Below are positions 17,269-26,498 of a stretch of 64,000 nt of DNA, piece after piece. The notes under the pieces were generated by a model. That model was not told the DNA's origin, did not search any database, and worked only from the letters and a program-made list of their open reading frames with translations. A program made the position numbers and the translations under genes. Position 1 is the first letter of the stretch; every line of letters starts with the position of its first letter. The DNA is from Algiphilus aromaticivorans DG1253 (GTDB lineage: Bacteria; Pseudomonadota; Gammaproteobacteria; Nevskiales; Nevskiaceae), in assembly GCF_000733765.1 (NCBI RefSeq), contig NZ_JPOG01000001.1:3172501-3236500 (forward strand), read 5' to 3'.

Positions 17269-18414
17269 ATGCGCCGCCGCCTCCTCCTTCTGTCGCTGCT
17301 GCTGGCACTTTCGCCAGCAGCCGCAGCCGAGCGCGATTACGCGCAGAGCGCCGAGGCGCTGGAAGAGCTGCGCGACCGCATCGCCGAGATCGACGAGCGC
17401 CTGAGGGAAGCCGGCACGCGCCGCAACCGCCTGCGCGAAGCGCTGGAAGCGGCCGAGCGCGCCGCCTCGAAGGCAACCGCCGAGCTGGCCGAGACCAAGC
17501 AAGAACTACAGCGGCTCGAGGCGCGCGAGGCCAAGGCGCGCCAGCGCGTGCGCGAAGCCGAGACCGCGCTCGCCCGGCACCAGCAGGCCCTTGCCGATCA
17601 GCTGCGCGCAGCCTGGCTGCTCGGTCGTCAACCGCAGACCAAGCTGCTGCTTGAGCAGGATGCTCCGGCACGACTGTCACGCATGCGCGCCTACTTCGCG
17701 CGCATGAGCGCCGCCAGCGCCGATGCGCTGGAGCGCACGCGCCAAGCCCATGCCGAGCAGGAAGCCGCGCTGCAGTCGCTGGCCGAGACCCGGGAAGAAC
17801 TACGCGCCGCGCGCGCCGAACAGGAAGCCTTGGCTGCCGAGCAGCAGCGCCGGCGCGAGCAGCGCGCGCGCACGCTTGCGGCGCTGGGCAAACGCATCGC
17901 CGACGACAAGCAGGCGCTGGCGCAGACGCGGCGCGACGCCGAGGAACTGGAAGCCCTTCTGCGAGGCCTGCGCGAGGCGCTGGCGGACATCCCCGCCGAC
18001 GCGGGCGCCGCCGCCCCTCTCGATCAGCTGCGCGGCGAGCTGCCCTGGCCGCTACGCGGACCGGTGCTGGCCGCCTTCGGGCAGGCACGCGCCAGCGGCC
18101 TGCCCTGGAAGGGCATCTGGATCGCCGCCGACGGCGGCGCGCGTGTCGGCGCCGTTGCTTCAGGGCGTGTGGCCTGGGCTGGCTGGATGCACCGCTACGG
18201 TCTGGTCGTCATCCTCGAGCACGCTGGCGGCTTCTACAGCCTCTACGGCCATGCCGAGCGAAGCCTGCGCCGCGTCGGCGAATGGGTGGAAGCCGGCGCA
18301 GCCATCATCACAGCGGGGGACTCCGGCGGCCAGTCCCGCAGCGGCGTCTATCTGGAGCTGCGCAAGGGCGCCGATGCCCTCGATCCCATCGCCTGGCTCC
18401 GCCCCCGCAACTGA
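17269..18414 (+). CDS. envC: Murein hydrolase activator EnvC
   Basis: Periplasmic activator of septal amidases AmiA/AmiB, acting with FtsEX. 381 residues: signal peptide (about 1-20, ending SPAAAAE), a long coiled coil (about 25-235) and a LytM domain (about 260-380). The LytM domain is degenerate: the HxH zinc motif is replaced (VYLELRKG) and the HxxxD position reads WIAADGG, as expected for an activator. Divergent from yibN; ctpA and a YibQ-type gene follow, a conserved trio. Confidence 0.92.
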   Translation: MRRRLLLLSLLLALSPAAAAERDYAQSAEALEELRDRIAEIDERLREAGTRRNRLREALEAAERAASKATAELAETKQELQRLEAREAKARQRVREAETALARHQQALADQLRAAWLLGRQPQTKLLLEQDAPARLSRMRAYFARMSAASADALERTRQAHAEQEAALQSLAETREELRAARAEQEALAAEQQRRREQRARTLAALGKRIADDKQALAQTRRDAEELEALLRGLREALADIPADAGAAAPLDQLRGELPWPLRGPVLAAFGQARASGLPWKGIWIAADGGARVGAVASGRVAWAGWMHRYGLVVILEHAGGFYSLYGHAERSLRRVGEWVEAGAAIITAGDSGGQSRSGVYLELRKGADALDPIAWLRPRN

Positions 18415-18507
18415 AGCTGCGGGCCGCCCGCGCGCTGTCTGCGCCCCGCCGAGCCAGCGCTGGTGCTGTGCTAGTCTGCGCCGTCAATCGTCACCTCCGC
18501 ACGTGCC

Positions 18508-19920
18508 ATGTCGTCTAAGTCTTCGCTACGCACCCTTCTGGGCATCGCCTTCGGCACCCTGTTCGGTGTTTCCATCGCCATCACGCACGGCGTGCTCGCC
18601 GAGCGAGAGGCACCCATGGCGGACGCGGCCGGCAACGCGGGCATCCCGGTGCAGGATCTGCAGACCTTCGTCGAGGTGCTGACCCGGGTTCAGGACGGCT
18701 ACGTCGAAGAAGTCAGCGACACCGAGCTGCTGGAGCACGCGATTCGCGGCATGCTCAGTGGCCTTGATCCGCATTCGGCCTATCTCGACGCGCAGGAGTT
18801 CGAGGACATCACCGCCTCGACGCAGGGCCAGTTCGGCGGCCTGGGCATTGAGGTACAGATGCAGGATGGCCTGGTGCGTGTGGTTGCGCCCATCGACGAC
18901 ACGCCAGCGGCACGCGCCGGCATTCAGCCCGGCGATCTGGTCGTCAAGATCGACGACACCAACGTCAAGGGCATGACCTTGACCGAGGCCGTGCGCCGCA
19001 TGCGCGGCGAGCCGGGCACCGACATCGAGCTCACCATCGCCCGCGAGGGCGAGGCGCAGCCGGTCGTAGTGGAAATCGAGCGCGCCATCATCAAGGTCTC
19101 CAGCGTAAAGTCACGACCACTGACCGACGACATCGGCTACCTGCGCGTCAGCACCTTTACCAACAACACCGGCAAGAACCTCGTCGAGGAAGTGGGCAAG
19201 CTGCGCGATGCGCTGGATGGTGAGATGCGCGGCATGGTGCTCGACCTGCGCAACAACCCCGGCGGCGTGCTCAACGCCGCGGTGGACGTCAGCGGCGCCT
19301 TCCTTGAGAGCGGCGATGTCGTCTCGATCCGTGGTCGCGCCGAGGGTCAACGCCGCAACTTTTCGGCCGACGCCGGCGACATCCTCGACGGCATGCCCAT
19401 GGTTGTACTGGTCAACGGCGGCTCGGCGTCGGCATCGGAGATCGTCGCCGGCGCGCTGCAGGATCACCGCCGCGCCGTCATTGTTGGCAGCAAGACCTTC
19501 GGCAAGGGCTCGGTACAGACCATCCTGCCGCTATCCAATGAAGGCGCCGTCAAGCTGACCACGGCGCGCTACTACACCCCGGACGGCCGCAGCATCCAGG
19601 CCGAGGGCATCGACCCCGATATCGAGCTGCAGTCTTTCAAGCTGGAACGCGTCGCCGGCGGACTGTCGGTGCGCGAGGCCGATCTCGACAACCGTCTGAG
19701 CAACGGCCAGAAGGACAGCGAGCAGCAGGACGGTGCGCGCGACGAGGCCGTCAAAGCCGCCGAGGGCGACGACGAGGACGGCAAGGACGACGGTGGAAAG
19801 GGCGAGGACGGCAAGCTCAAGTCGCTCGACCAGATCGCCGAGGCGGACTTCGGCCTCTACGAAGCGATCATCGTTCTGCGTGGCCTGATCGTCTCGGATC
19901 GCCACCGCGCCGACGACTGA
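18508..19920 (+). CDS. ctpA: C-terminal processing peptidase (S41, PDZ)
   Basis: Periplasmic serine protease, 470 residues. Signal/anchor at about 8-30, a CtpA N-terminal helical region (to about 100), PDZ domain (about 105-190) and the S41 catalytic domain. The Ser-Lys dyad lies in NGGSASASEIV (Ser at 306-310) and SKTFGKGSVQ (Lys333). The C-terminus (about 400-450) is an acidic Glu/Asp/Lys-rich low-complexity linker. It lies between envC and a YibQ-like gene, suggesting a role in wall hydrolase control, known for CtpA in other bacteria. Confidence 0.94.
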   Translation: MSSKSSLRTLLGIAFGTLFGVSIAITHGVLAEREAPMADAAGNAGIPVQDLQTFVEVLTRVQDGYVEEVSDTELLEHAIRGMLSGLDPHSAYLDAQEFEDITASTQGQFGGLGIEVQMQDGLVRVVAPIDDTPAARAGIQPGDLVVKIDDTNVKGMTLTEAVRRMRGEPGTDIELTIAREGEAQPVVVEIERAIIKVSSVKSRPLTDDIGYLRVSTFTNNTGKNLVEEVGKLRDALDGEMRGMVLDLRNNPGGVLNAAVDVSGAFLESGDVVSIRGRAEGQRRNFSADAGDILDGMPMVVLVNGGSASASEIVAGALQDHRRAVIVGSKTFGKGSVQTILPLSNEGAVKLTTARYYTPDGRSIQAEGIDPDIELQSFKLERVAGGLSVREADLDNRLSNGQKDSEQQDGARDEAVKAAEGDDEDGKDDGGKGEDGKLKSLDQIAEADFGLYEAIIVLRGLIVSDRHRADD

Positions 19921-19930
19921 TTCGGCGCGA

Positions 19931-20719
19931 ATGCGGTCGCTCGTCCGCCGCGTCGTCTCGCTGCTGCTCTGCGGCTGGGTCGGCGCCGCGGCGGCGGGCG
20001 ACGCGCCCAAGCTGGCGCTGATACTCGACGATCTCGGCGAGCAACGCGTCGCCGGCGAGCGCGCCCTGCGCCTGCCTGCCTCAGTGGCGCTGTCCTATCT
20101 GCCGGCAAGCCCGCACACCGCTGCCCAAGCAGCCCGCGGCGCAGCCAATGGCCATGAGATCCTGCTGCATCTGCCGCTGCAGGCCGAGGACCCGCGAGCC
20201 ACTGACGCCCGCGCGCTATCGGTGACAGCCACACCGGCACGTATCGCTCGCACCCTCGGCGTCGCCATGGCGCAGCTGCCGCAGGCCGTGGGGGTCAACA
20301 ACCATCAGGGCAGCCGCTTCACGGCCGACTTCGGCGCCGTCGACGCACTGATGCGGGCGCTGGCCAGCCTGCCGGGCACGCCCTACTTCATCGACAGCCG
20401 CACCACCGCCGCCACGCGCGCCTTTGCCCGCGCCCGCGCGCTCGGCATTCCCGCCGCCGAGCGCCACGTCTTCATCGACGCGCAACGCGGCGAAGCGGCG
20501 GTGCGTCAGGGCTGGCAGCGCTGGCTGGCACACGCGCGCCGCGAAGGCCGTGCGCTGGCCATCGCGCACCCCTATCCGGAAACGCTGGCGCTGCTGGAAG
20601 CCGAGCTGCCGCGCTTGCGCGCACAGGGCTACAAGCTGGTGCCGCCCTCGGAGTTGCTGGAAGGCCGCGGCGCGCTCAGCGCGCGCGCCACCAGCTCCAT
20701 GCACCCAGAGCCGCGCTGA
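19931..20719 (+). CDS. Divergent polysaccharide deacetylase (YibQ-like)
   Basis: 262 residues with a signal peptide ([22 protein letters not shown]) and a NodB-like fold: [19 protein letters not shown] (DD metal pair), [26 protein letters not shown] and [13 protein letters not shown]. The actual substrate of this divergent family is not established. It follows ctpA by 10 bp in the envC-ctpA-yibQ run. Its 3' end overlaps the convergent ubiB gene by 44 bp. Confidence 0.85.
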   Translation: MRSLVRRVVSLLLCGWVGAAAAGDAPKLALILDDLGEQRVAGERALRLPASVALSYLPASPHTAAQAARGAANGHEILLHLPLQAEDPRATDARALSVTATPARIARTLGVAMAQLPQAVGVNNHQGSRFTADFGAVDALMRALASLPGTPYFIDSRTTAATRAFARARALGIPAAERHVFIDAQRGEAAVRQGWQRWLAHARREGRALAIAHPYPETLALLEAELPRLRAQGYKLVPPSELLEGRGALSARATSSMHPEPR

Positions 20720-22265
20720 CCATCGCCAGTGCCGGCCCGCCCGGCAGGCCGATACCGGCCGCTTCCATCCCACCGAGGCCGACCGCGGCGAGAATCAATG
20801 TCGCGCCGATGATGCTGCGCCGCGTACGCTGGTTATCCTCGGCAATGCGCGCCTCCAGCTGCGCCAGCCGCGCGGCCGTGCTGCGCACACCGGGCTGCTC
20901 AGCCTCGACCAGCGCGCGCTCGGCGAGCCGCGGCAGCGCCTCGATGACCAGCGGCGCCTGGCGCTGCAGCGCCTTCGAGAGCCGCGCAGGGGACAGGCGG
21001 TCGCGCATCCAGTCCTCCATGATCGGCTTGGCCGTCTTCCAGAGGTCGAGTTCGGGGTCGAGCTGGCGGCCGAGGCCCTCGACCTGCAGCAGCGTCTTCT
21101 GCAGCAGCACGAGCTGCGGCTGCACCTCGTAGCGGAAGCGGCGCGCGATCTGGAAGAGGCGCAGCAGGAAGAAGCCGAAGGAGATGTCCTTGATGGGCTT
21201 GCCGAAGATCGGCTCGCAGACGGTGCGGATGGCCGATTCGAAATCCTCGACGCGGGTGTCGGCCGGAATCCAGCCGCTGTTGACGTGCAGCTCCGCGACG
21301 CGGCGATAGTCCTGGTTGAAGAAGGCGAGGAAGTTCTCGGCCAGATAGCGCTGGTCATCCGGCGTCAGGCTGCCGACGATGCCGAAGTCCACCGCCAGAT
21401 AGCCCGGCTCGGCCGGGTCGGTCGTATCGACGATGATGTTGCCGGGGTGCATGTCGGCGTGGAAGAAGTTGTCGCGGAAGACCTGCTTGAAGAAGATCTC
21501 GACGCCGTGCTCGGAGAGCTTCTTGAAGTCCACGCCCTGAGCGCGCAACGCCTCGAGATCCCGGATGGAGGTGCCGAAGACACGCTCCTGCGTCAGCACC
21601 TCTGGCCGCGTGGCTTCCCATATCACCTGCGGGTGATAGATCAGCGGCGATCCCAGCCAGTTGCGACGCAGCTGGGCGCAGTTGGCGCCCTCGCGCATCA
21701 GATCCAGCTCGTCGAAGAGGATGCGCTCGAACTCGGCGACGATCGCCAGCGGCCGCAGTCGATGGCCTTCCGGATGCAGGCGCTCGATCAGCCCGGCCAG
21801 GGTGTACATCAGCGCGACGTCGCGGGCGATGGCCTCGCGCATGCCGGGACGCAGGATCTTGACGATGACGGCCATGCCGGCGCCGCCGTCGGCCTCGCGC
21901 AGCCGCGCGCCGTGCACCTGGGCGATGGAGGCCGAGGCCATGGGCTCGGCCTCGAAATCGACGTAGACCTCGTCGATGGAGCGGCCCAGCGCGCGCTCGA
22001 TCTCGGCGCGCGCCTCGACTGCCGGGAAGGGCGGCACGCGGTCCTGCAGCCTGGCCAGCTCGGTGGCGATCTCCGGCGGCAGCAGATCCGGACGCGTCGA
22101 AAGCGCCTGCCCGAACTTGACGAAGACCGGGCCGAGTTCCTCCAGCGCCAGCCGCAGGCGCTCGCCCTTGGCCGCGGCATCCACCGTGATATCGCCGCGC
22201 AGCAGCTCGCGCAGGCGGTAACGGCGGGCGACGGCGAGAATGCGCCAGAGGCGGGTGATCTTCAT
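20676..22265 (-). CDS. ubiB: Ubiquinone biosynthesis accessory kinase-like protein UbiB
   Basis: Atypical ABC1/ADCK kinase-fold protein that supports ubiquinone synthesis at the inner membrane. 529 residues. The family KxGQ motif is in [18 protein letters not shown]; nucleotide-site segments include [11 protein letters not shown] and [11 protein letters not shown] with DFGIVG. Two membrane helices close the protein (about 475-525). Start overlaps the ubiJ stop (ATGA). Its 3' end overlaps the convergent YibQ-like gene. Confidence 0.97.
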   Translation of the reverse strand: MKITRLWRILAVARRYRLRELLRGDITVDAAAKGERLRLALEELGPVFVKFGQALSTRPDLLPPEIATELARLQDRVPPFPAVEARAEIERALGRSIDEVYVDFEAEPMASASIAQVHGARLREADGGAGMAVIVKILRPGMREAIARDVALMYTLAGLIERLHPEGHRLRPLAIVAEFERILFDELDLMREGANCAQLRRNWLGSPLIYHPQVIWEATRPEVLTQERVFGTSIRDLEALRAQGVDFKKLSEHGVEIFFKQVFRDNFFHADMHPGNIIVDTTDPAEPGYLAVDFGIVGSLTPDDQRYLAENFLAFFNQDYRRVAELHVNSGWIPADTRVEDFESAIRTVCEPIFGKPIKDISFGFFLLRLFQIARRFRYEVQPQLVLLQKTLLQVEGLGRQLDPELDLWKTAKPIMEDWMRDRLSPARLSKALQRQAPLVIEALPRLAERALVEAEQPGVRSTAARLAQLEARIAEDNQRTRRSIIGATLILAAVGLGGMEAAGIGLPGGPALAMVSAALGAWSWWRAR

Positions 22266-22888
22266 CGGCGGCTCCCGCCGCCGCGGCGCCGCTCCAGGCG
22301 ATCCACGCGAGCGGCGGCGCGGGCGGCGCGATCGCGCAGCGCGTCGACCTCGTCGATGAAGCCCTCGACGCTGTCGCGGTCGGCGATATCGCCGGTCTCG
22401 TACTGCAGGTAGTCGGCGGTCTGCCGGCTCAGCGCATCCAGCGCGCCGCGCCCCCAGGCGAACAGGCCGGTGGCAGCCTCGGCCACGCGCTGGGCGGCGA
22501 CGTCACCCAGCCAGGGCTCGAGAATCTCGGCCGGATCGAAACCGACCTGCATCAGCAAGGCCTGGAAGCGCTGCAGCAGCTCCGGATCGCCCTCGACGCG
22601 CAGTCCGCGCGGCAGCGCGCTACCGCGCGCGAGCTGTTCCTGGAAGAGCCGCGCATAGACCGAGGGCGCGCCGCGCACGACCGCCTCGGGCGTCGCCTCC
22701 GGCTCGGCGGCAACACGCACGCGGTCGCCGATGATCTCGAAGACCAGCTGCCAGCCCGGCGGATCGAAGACGAAGGCCAGCGAGCGGCCGTGCAGCGTGC
22801 GCAGCTCCTCAAGCGCCCGCGCGTCGAGGCCGAGATAGCGGTTCAGCGCGACCTCGACGGCCGCGCACACGGGCGCCGGCGTGCTCAC
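22262..22888 (-). CDS. ubiJ: Ubiquinone biosynthesis accessory factor UbiJ (SCP2 domain)
   Basis: Lipid-binding scaffold of the soluble ubiquinone-synthesis complex. 208 residues from GTG 22888, overlapping the ubiE stop (GTGA). The N-terminal SCP2 fold is visible ([16 protein letters not shown]...[11 protein letters not shown]) and the C-terminus is a charged coiled coil (about 165-205). Both ends overlap neighbours by 4 nt, so ubiE-ubiJ-ubiB are tightly coupled. An upstream in-frame extension is antisense-like and ignored. Confidence 0.92.
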   Translation of the reverse strand: MSTPAPVCAAVEVALNRYLGLDARALEELRTLHGRSLAFVFDPPGWQLVFEIIGDRVRVAAEPEATPEAVVRGAPSVYARLFQEQLARGSALPRGLRVEGDPELLQRFQALLMQVGFDPAEILEPWLGDVAAQRVAEAATGLFAWGRGALDALSRQTADYLQYETGDIADRDSVEGFIDEVDALRDRAARAAARVDRLERRRGGGSRR

Positions 22889-23643
22889 AGCCGATAGCCG
22901 CGATGCACCGCGACGACGCCGCCGGTGAGGTTGTAGACCTGCACGCGCGCGAAGCCGGCCGTCTCCATCATGCCCTTCAGCGTGTCCTGATCGGGGTGCT
23001 TGCGGATGGACTCCGCCAGGTAGCGGTAGGCCGCCTCGTCGCGCGCCACATAGCGCCCGAGCAACGGCAGAACGCTGAAGGAATACGCGTCGTAGACACG
23101 CGAGAAGGCCGGGCTCAGCGGCTTGGAGAACTCCAGCACCAGCAGGCGGCCGCCCGGCTTCAGGCAGCGGTACATCGAGGCCAGCGCAGCCGCCTTGTCG
23201 GTGACGTTGCGCAAACCGAAGGCCATGGTGATGCAGTCCAGACTGGAGTCGGCCAGCGGCAGACATTCGGCATTGGCCTGGACATAGTCGATGCTCTCGA
23301 CGACGCCCTCGTCCTGCAGCCGGCGCCGCCCTTCCTCCAGCATCTCGGCATTGATGTCGGAGAGCAGTACAAGACCGTCGCGGCCGACCCGCCGCGCGAA
23401 GTCGCGCGCCAGATCGCCGGTGCCGCCCGCCAGGTCGAGCACCGTTTCGCCGGCGCGCACGTCGGCGAGATCGATCGTGAAGCGCTTCCAGACCCGGTGA
23501 ACGCCCATCGACATCAGATCATTCATGACGTCGTAGTTGGATGCTACCGAGGAGAAGACCGCGCCCACGCGCCGAGCCTTCTCCCTGACGGGGACTTCCT
23601 GGAAGCCGAAATGGATGGTGTCGCTGCGGCCTTGCTCGCTCAT
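22885..23643 (-). CDS. ubiE: Ubiquinone/menaquinone C-methyltransferase UbiE
   Basis: SAM-dependent C-methyltransferase of quinone synthesis. 252 residues from ATG 23643 (MSEQGRSDT). Motif I is [18 protein letters not shown]; family signatures are [17 protein letters not shown] and [15 protein letters not shown]. First gene of ubiE-ubiJ-ubiB. A start 13 codons upstream is possible but adds non-family sequence. Confidence 0.97.
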   Translation of the reverse strand: MSEQGRSDTIHFGFQEVPVREKARRVGAVFSSVASNYDVMNDLMSMGVHRVWKRFTIDLADVRAGETVLDLAGGTGDLARDFARRVGRDGLVLLSDINAEMLEEGRRRLQDEGVVESIDYVQANAECLPLADSSLDCITMAFGLRNVTDKAAALASMYRCLKPGGRLLVLEFSKPLSPAFSRVYDAYSFSVLPLLGRYVARDEAAYRYLAESIRKHPDQDTLKGMMETAGFARVQVYNLTGGVVAVHRGYRL

Positions 23644-23790
23644 GACGGCAGTGTAGCCGAGCGCCTGCGCTCGTCGCCGCAACGATGCTAAGAGGGCGAC
23701 GGACGGCTTCCTCCAGACTCGATTCCATCAGCCGAGGCGCGCGGAAAGATCGCGGCCTCCGATGCATGCGCGAATGCCCCAATATGACAG

Positions 23791-23820
23791 TTATTGTATT
23801 TGTTCTTGATGCCCTATGAT
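23791..23820 (+). promoter_or_regulatory. Promoter of the TetR-thioredoxin cluster
   Basis: TTATTG (23791-23796), 18 bp, TATGAT (23815-23820). Predicted transcription starts 6-8 bp later, at or beside ATG 23827. The overlapping stretch GACAGTTATTGTATTTGTTC has GACA and TTTGT half-sites like those in the palindrome at 27411-27432, so it may hold an operator for its own regulator. Confidence 0.5.
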
Positions 23821-23826
23821 TGGTGG

Positions 23827-24450
23827 ATGGAAGGCAGTCTCGACTCCCGACTGATCGCACGTCAGCCCCAGCAGGAGCGCTCGCGTCTACGCTTCGAGAA
23901 AATGCTCGATGGCGCGCGCGAGCTACTGATCGAGGGTGGCCTCAACGGCTTCTCGATCCCCGCGCTGGCCGAGCGCGTGGGCTACAGCCGCGCGAGCATC
24001 TACCAGTTCTTCCCAACGCCCTACGCGCTGATCAACGAACTCATGCGCAGCGAACTCGCCGAGCTGGAATCCCTGCTCGAAGGCGAGGCCGAGCATTTGC
24101 TGGGCGTCCCCTGGCAGGACACGATCGCGCATATCGTGACGGTCGCCGGTGACTTCCACAATGCGCACCCGGTGGGTCGCATGCTGATTCTGGGCGGACC
24201 GGTAAGCGACGAGGGGCACCTGGCCCAGAGCCTCACCATTCAGCACCTGGGGCGGCTCGCCCGGGACCTGCTGGCCAACCGTGGCTTCCGGCTACCCGAG
24301 GAACCGGACGTCGCCGTTCTGGCCGTGGACATCGGCACGACCTGCATGCGCCTCTCCTTCCATAAGCACGGCACGGTCACTCCCGCCTATCGCGACGAGG
24401 CCATGCGCGCCATGATCACCTACCTGCTGCAATACGCACCGCAATCATGA
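23827..24450 (+). CDS. TetR/AcrR family regulator
   Basis: About 207 residues from ATG 23827; ATG codons at 23809 and 23794 are alternatives but lie in or before the likely -10 box. Helix-turn-helix at about residues 15-60 (ELLIEGGLNGFSIPALAERVGYSRASIYQFFPTP is the family pattern, given here in part). The C-terminal ligand domain is unlike well-known subgroups. Its stop overlaps the thioredoxin start (ATGA), so it is the first gene of the redox cluster and its likely local regulator. Confidence 0.88.
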   Translation: MEGSLDSRLIARQPQQERSRLRFEKMLDGARELLIEGGLNGFSIPALAERVGYSRASIYQFFPTPYALINELMRSELAELESLLEGEAEHLLGVPWQDTIAHIVTVAGDFHNAHPVGRMLILGGPVSDEGHLAQSLTIQHLGRLARDLLANRGFRLPEEPDVAVLAVDIGTTCMRLSFHKHGTVTPAYRDEAMRAMITYLLQYAPQS

Positions 24451-24947
24451 GAGCGCTGCTCACCGCCGCCTGCTGCCTGCTCGCTGCTACAAGCCCACCC
24501 GTGCAGGCCATATCCGTGGGCGAGACCGCCCCGATCATCGAGGCGCCGGCGGGCGATGGCTCGGAATTCAGCCTCGAGGCATTGCGCGGCGAGGTTGTCT
24601 ATCTCGATTTCTGGGCGTCCTGGTGCCCACCCTGCCGTGCGGCCATGCCGGCGCTGGACGCCTTGCACGAACGACTGGGCGAACGCGGCTTCTCGGTGGT
24701 CGGCATCAATGTCGACCGCAGCCGTGATGCGGCGCTGCGCATGCTCAAGTCGGTGCCCGTCGACTTCCCCATCGTTTTCGATCCGGATGGTCACTGGGCC
24801 GCGCGTTACGCACTGCCCGGCATGCCCAGCGGCTTCCTGGTCGACCGCGAGGGCATCGTGCGTTATCGCCACGAGGGATACAGCGCCGGCGACGTACCAG
24901 CGCTGAAGCAGGAAATCGAGCGTCTACTGGAGGAGGAGGAACAATGA
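24447..24947 (+). CDS. TlpA-like periplasmic thioredoxin
   Basis: 166 residues with a signal peptide (MRALLTAACCLLAATSPPVQA) and a TlpA/ResA fold. Active site WCPPC (Cys60 and Cys63) and cis-Pro loop GMPSGFLVDREG. Likely a periplasmic thiol-disulfide reductase. Both ends overlap neighbours by ATGA, so it is locked into the TetR-TlpA-DUF4266 run and may supply reduced Cys for the DUF4266 tail or the downstream cytochrome; that is inference. Confidence 0.9.
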   Translation: MRALLTAACCLLAATSPPVQAISVGETAPIIEAPAGDGSEFSLEALRGEVVYLDFWASWCPPCRAAMPALDALHERLGERGFSVVGINVDRSRDAALRMLKSVPVDFPIVFDPDGHWAARYALPGMPSGFLVDREGIVRYRHEGYSAGDVPALKQEIERLLEEEEQ

Positions 24948-25180
24948 AATTGAGAACGACGCTGTGCATCAGCGCCTGTGCGCTGCTGCCGGGGCTGCTC
25001 GGCGGCTGCGCCCTGAGCATGGAGCAGGTGCAGCCCTGGGAAATGGACCGCCTGGCGCGCTCCGAGATGGCACTGGAGGTAGACCCGCTGATGGCGGGCT
25101 ATCGGCAGCACACGCAGTTCAGCAAGGAAGCCGCCACCGGCGGCGCCTCCGTCAGCGGCGGCGGCTGCGGCTGCAACTGA
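24944..25180 (+). CDS. DUF4266 lipoprotein
   Basis: 78 residues: lipoprotein signal with lipobox LLGGC (about residue 22), then the family block VQPWEMDRLARSEMALEVDPL and a Gly-rich tail ending SGGGCGCN. The tail with CGC-Asn at the very end is characteristic of DUF4266 and, with DUF3570 and ApbE, marks a recurring cluster. Function unknown; the two tail cysteines may bind metal or be a thioredoxin target. The start overlaps the thioredoxin stop. Confidence 0.88.
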   Translation: MKLRTTLCISACALLPGLLGGCALSMEQVQPWEMDRLARSEMALEVDPLMAGYRQHTQFSKEAATGGASVSGGGCGCN

Positions 25181-25184
25181 GAAC

Positions 25185-25198
25185 GGGCCTTCCGGCCC
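25185..25198 (+). other. Short GC hairpin between DUF4266 and DUF3570
   Basis: GGGCC / GGCCC with loop TTCC, 4 bp after the DUF4266 stop and about 115 bp before DUF3570. No T-run, so it is more likely a 3'-end stabiliser or attenuation element than a terminator. Confidence 0.4.
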
Positions 25199-25260
25199 AG
25201 GCGACGCAGATCGCCGGCCGGCGGTGGTAGCAGACAAGGACAGAAAGACAGGGGGATGAC

Positions 25261-25317
25261 ATGACGACATCGACATCGAGGCTGCGCCCGCGGCGCGGCG
25301 CGCGGGTGCGCGCATGA
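25261..25317 (+). CDS. Possible 18-residue leader peptide upstream of DUF3570
   Basis: ATG 25261 follows a good ribosome site (AGGGGG, 8 bp upstream) and encodes MTTSTSRLRPRRGARVRA, ending at a TGA that overlaps the DUF3570 ATG 25314 (ATGA). The DUF3570 start itself has no clear ribosome site, so this short frame may deliver ribosomes to it. The peptide is very Arg-rich. It could also be an out-of-frame remnant of a longer N-terminus. Confidence 0.4.
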   Translation: MTTSTSRLRPRRGARVRA

Positions 25318-26498
25318 GCGGCTTTCGCAAGCCCTCGCTGGGGGCGCTGACCACCGCGGCGCTCGCGCTGCCGGGCCTGAGCGGCGCGCAATCCGCGCCC
25401 GGCTGGCAAACCGACTATCTCTTCAGCTTCTACAACGAAGGCGATATCTCGGGCAGTCGGACCAGCAGCGGCCAATCCAGCGAGCGCTACGAGATCCAGT
25501 CGCACAGCCTGCGCGCGGTGCGACCCGTCGGCGAGCGCAGCGTCGGTGTCGACGTCATGTACGAGACGCTCAGCGGCGCCTCGCCCTGGTACGTGCTGCC
25601 CGACGGTGAAACCGGCGAGCCCGAGCAGGTCATGAGCGGCCCGACGATTCACGAGGAACGCATCGATGTCTCGCTGTCCGGCGACACACCGATCACGCCG
25701 CAATTGTCGCTCAGCATGTCGGGCGGCATCTCGGACGAGGACGACTACCAGGCGCGCTACGGCACGGCCGAGATCGCCTACGAGCCGCCGCAGCTGCCGG
25801 CGACGCTCACCGCCAGCGTCAGTTACTCCGACGACACCCTCGACCCGACGGAGGGCGCCACGCCGGTGAGCGTGGACTCGGCCGACAAATCCTCGCTGCG
25901 CAGCACTGTCAGCGCCAGCTACGCGCTGAACCGCAATACCCTGGTGCAGGGCGCGGTCGGCTATCAGCGCCATTCCGGCTTCCTCAGCGATCCCTACAAA
26001 GCGGCGTTTATCCGGGACACCGCCAACACCGTGCCCGACGCGCGCCCGCGCGGCCGGCGCGGCGTCCACCTGCTGACGCGGCTGCGGCATTTCGTGGAGT
26101 CATTCTCCGGCGCGCTGCACGCCGACTATCGCTACTACGAGGATGACTGGGACATCCATTCCCACACCGTCGAGCTGACCTGGCACCAGACGCTGAGCGA
26201 GCGTTGGCGCATCTCGCCGGGGGTGCGCTGGTACAGCCAGAGCCAGGCCTTCTTCTACGCGCCCTTCTTCGACACCGCCCCTGATCACGGCTTTGCCTCC
26301 AGCGACTATCGCTTGTCGCCCTTCGGTGCGCTGAGCTTCCGCCTCGACGCCACCCACGCCTGGGACCGGCTCGCCGCCGGCTTCGGCGTGGAGTACTACG
26401 ACGCCAGCGGCAGCTACGCGACCGGCTCGGTGGATGTCGAGGCACCGGGGCTCGTGCGCTACACGGTGTTCACGGCACGGCTCGCCTACAGCTTCTGA
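25314..26498 (+). CDS. DUF3570 outer-membrane-like protein
   Basis: 394 residues: signal peptide (about 1-27, ending LSGAQS), then alternating beta-strand sequence with many aromatic turns and a C-terminal RLAYSF, typical of an outer-membrane barrel ending in Phe. The WQTDYLFSFYNEGDISG opening and the overall length fit DUF3570. Function unknown. It is coupled to ApbE by a TGATG overlap and follows thioredoxin and DUF4266, the recurring context of this family. Confidence 0.86.
   Translation: MSGFRKPSLGALTTAALALPGLSGAQSAPGWQTDYLFSFYNEGDISGSRTSSGQSSERYEIQSHSLRAVRPVGERSVGVDVMYETLSGASPWYVLPDGETGEPEQVMSGPTIHEERIDVSLSGDTPITPQLSLSMSGGISDEDDYQARYGTAEIAYEPPQLPATLTASVSYSDDTLDPTEGATPVSVDSADKSSLRSTVSASYALNRNTLVQGAVGYQRHSGFLSDPYKAAFIRDTANTVPDARPRGRRGVHLLTRLRHFVESFSGALHADYRYYEDDWDIHSHTVELTWHQTLSERWRISPGVRWYSQSQAFFYAPFFDTAPDHGFASSDYRLSPFGALSFRLDATHAWDRLAAGFGVEYYDASGSYATGSVDVEAPGLVRYTVFTARLAYSF

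Noticed and set aside
17171-18088. N-terminal extension of the rhodanese frame
   Set aside because: Antisense to envC, Arg/Ala-rich, and the membrane anchor begins at ATG 17170.
20424-22412. Plus-strand open frame of about 662 codons
   Set aside because: Antisense to ubiB and ubiJ; low-complexity composition without motifs.
25131-25180. Possible flavinylation motif in the DUF4266 tail (ATGGAS)
   Set aside because: It lacks the Asp and the S/T-G-A-S/T spacing of known ApbE targets, and DUF4266 tails are better described by their terminal CGCN.
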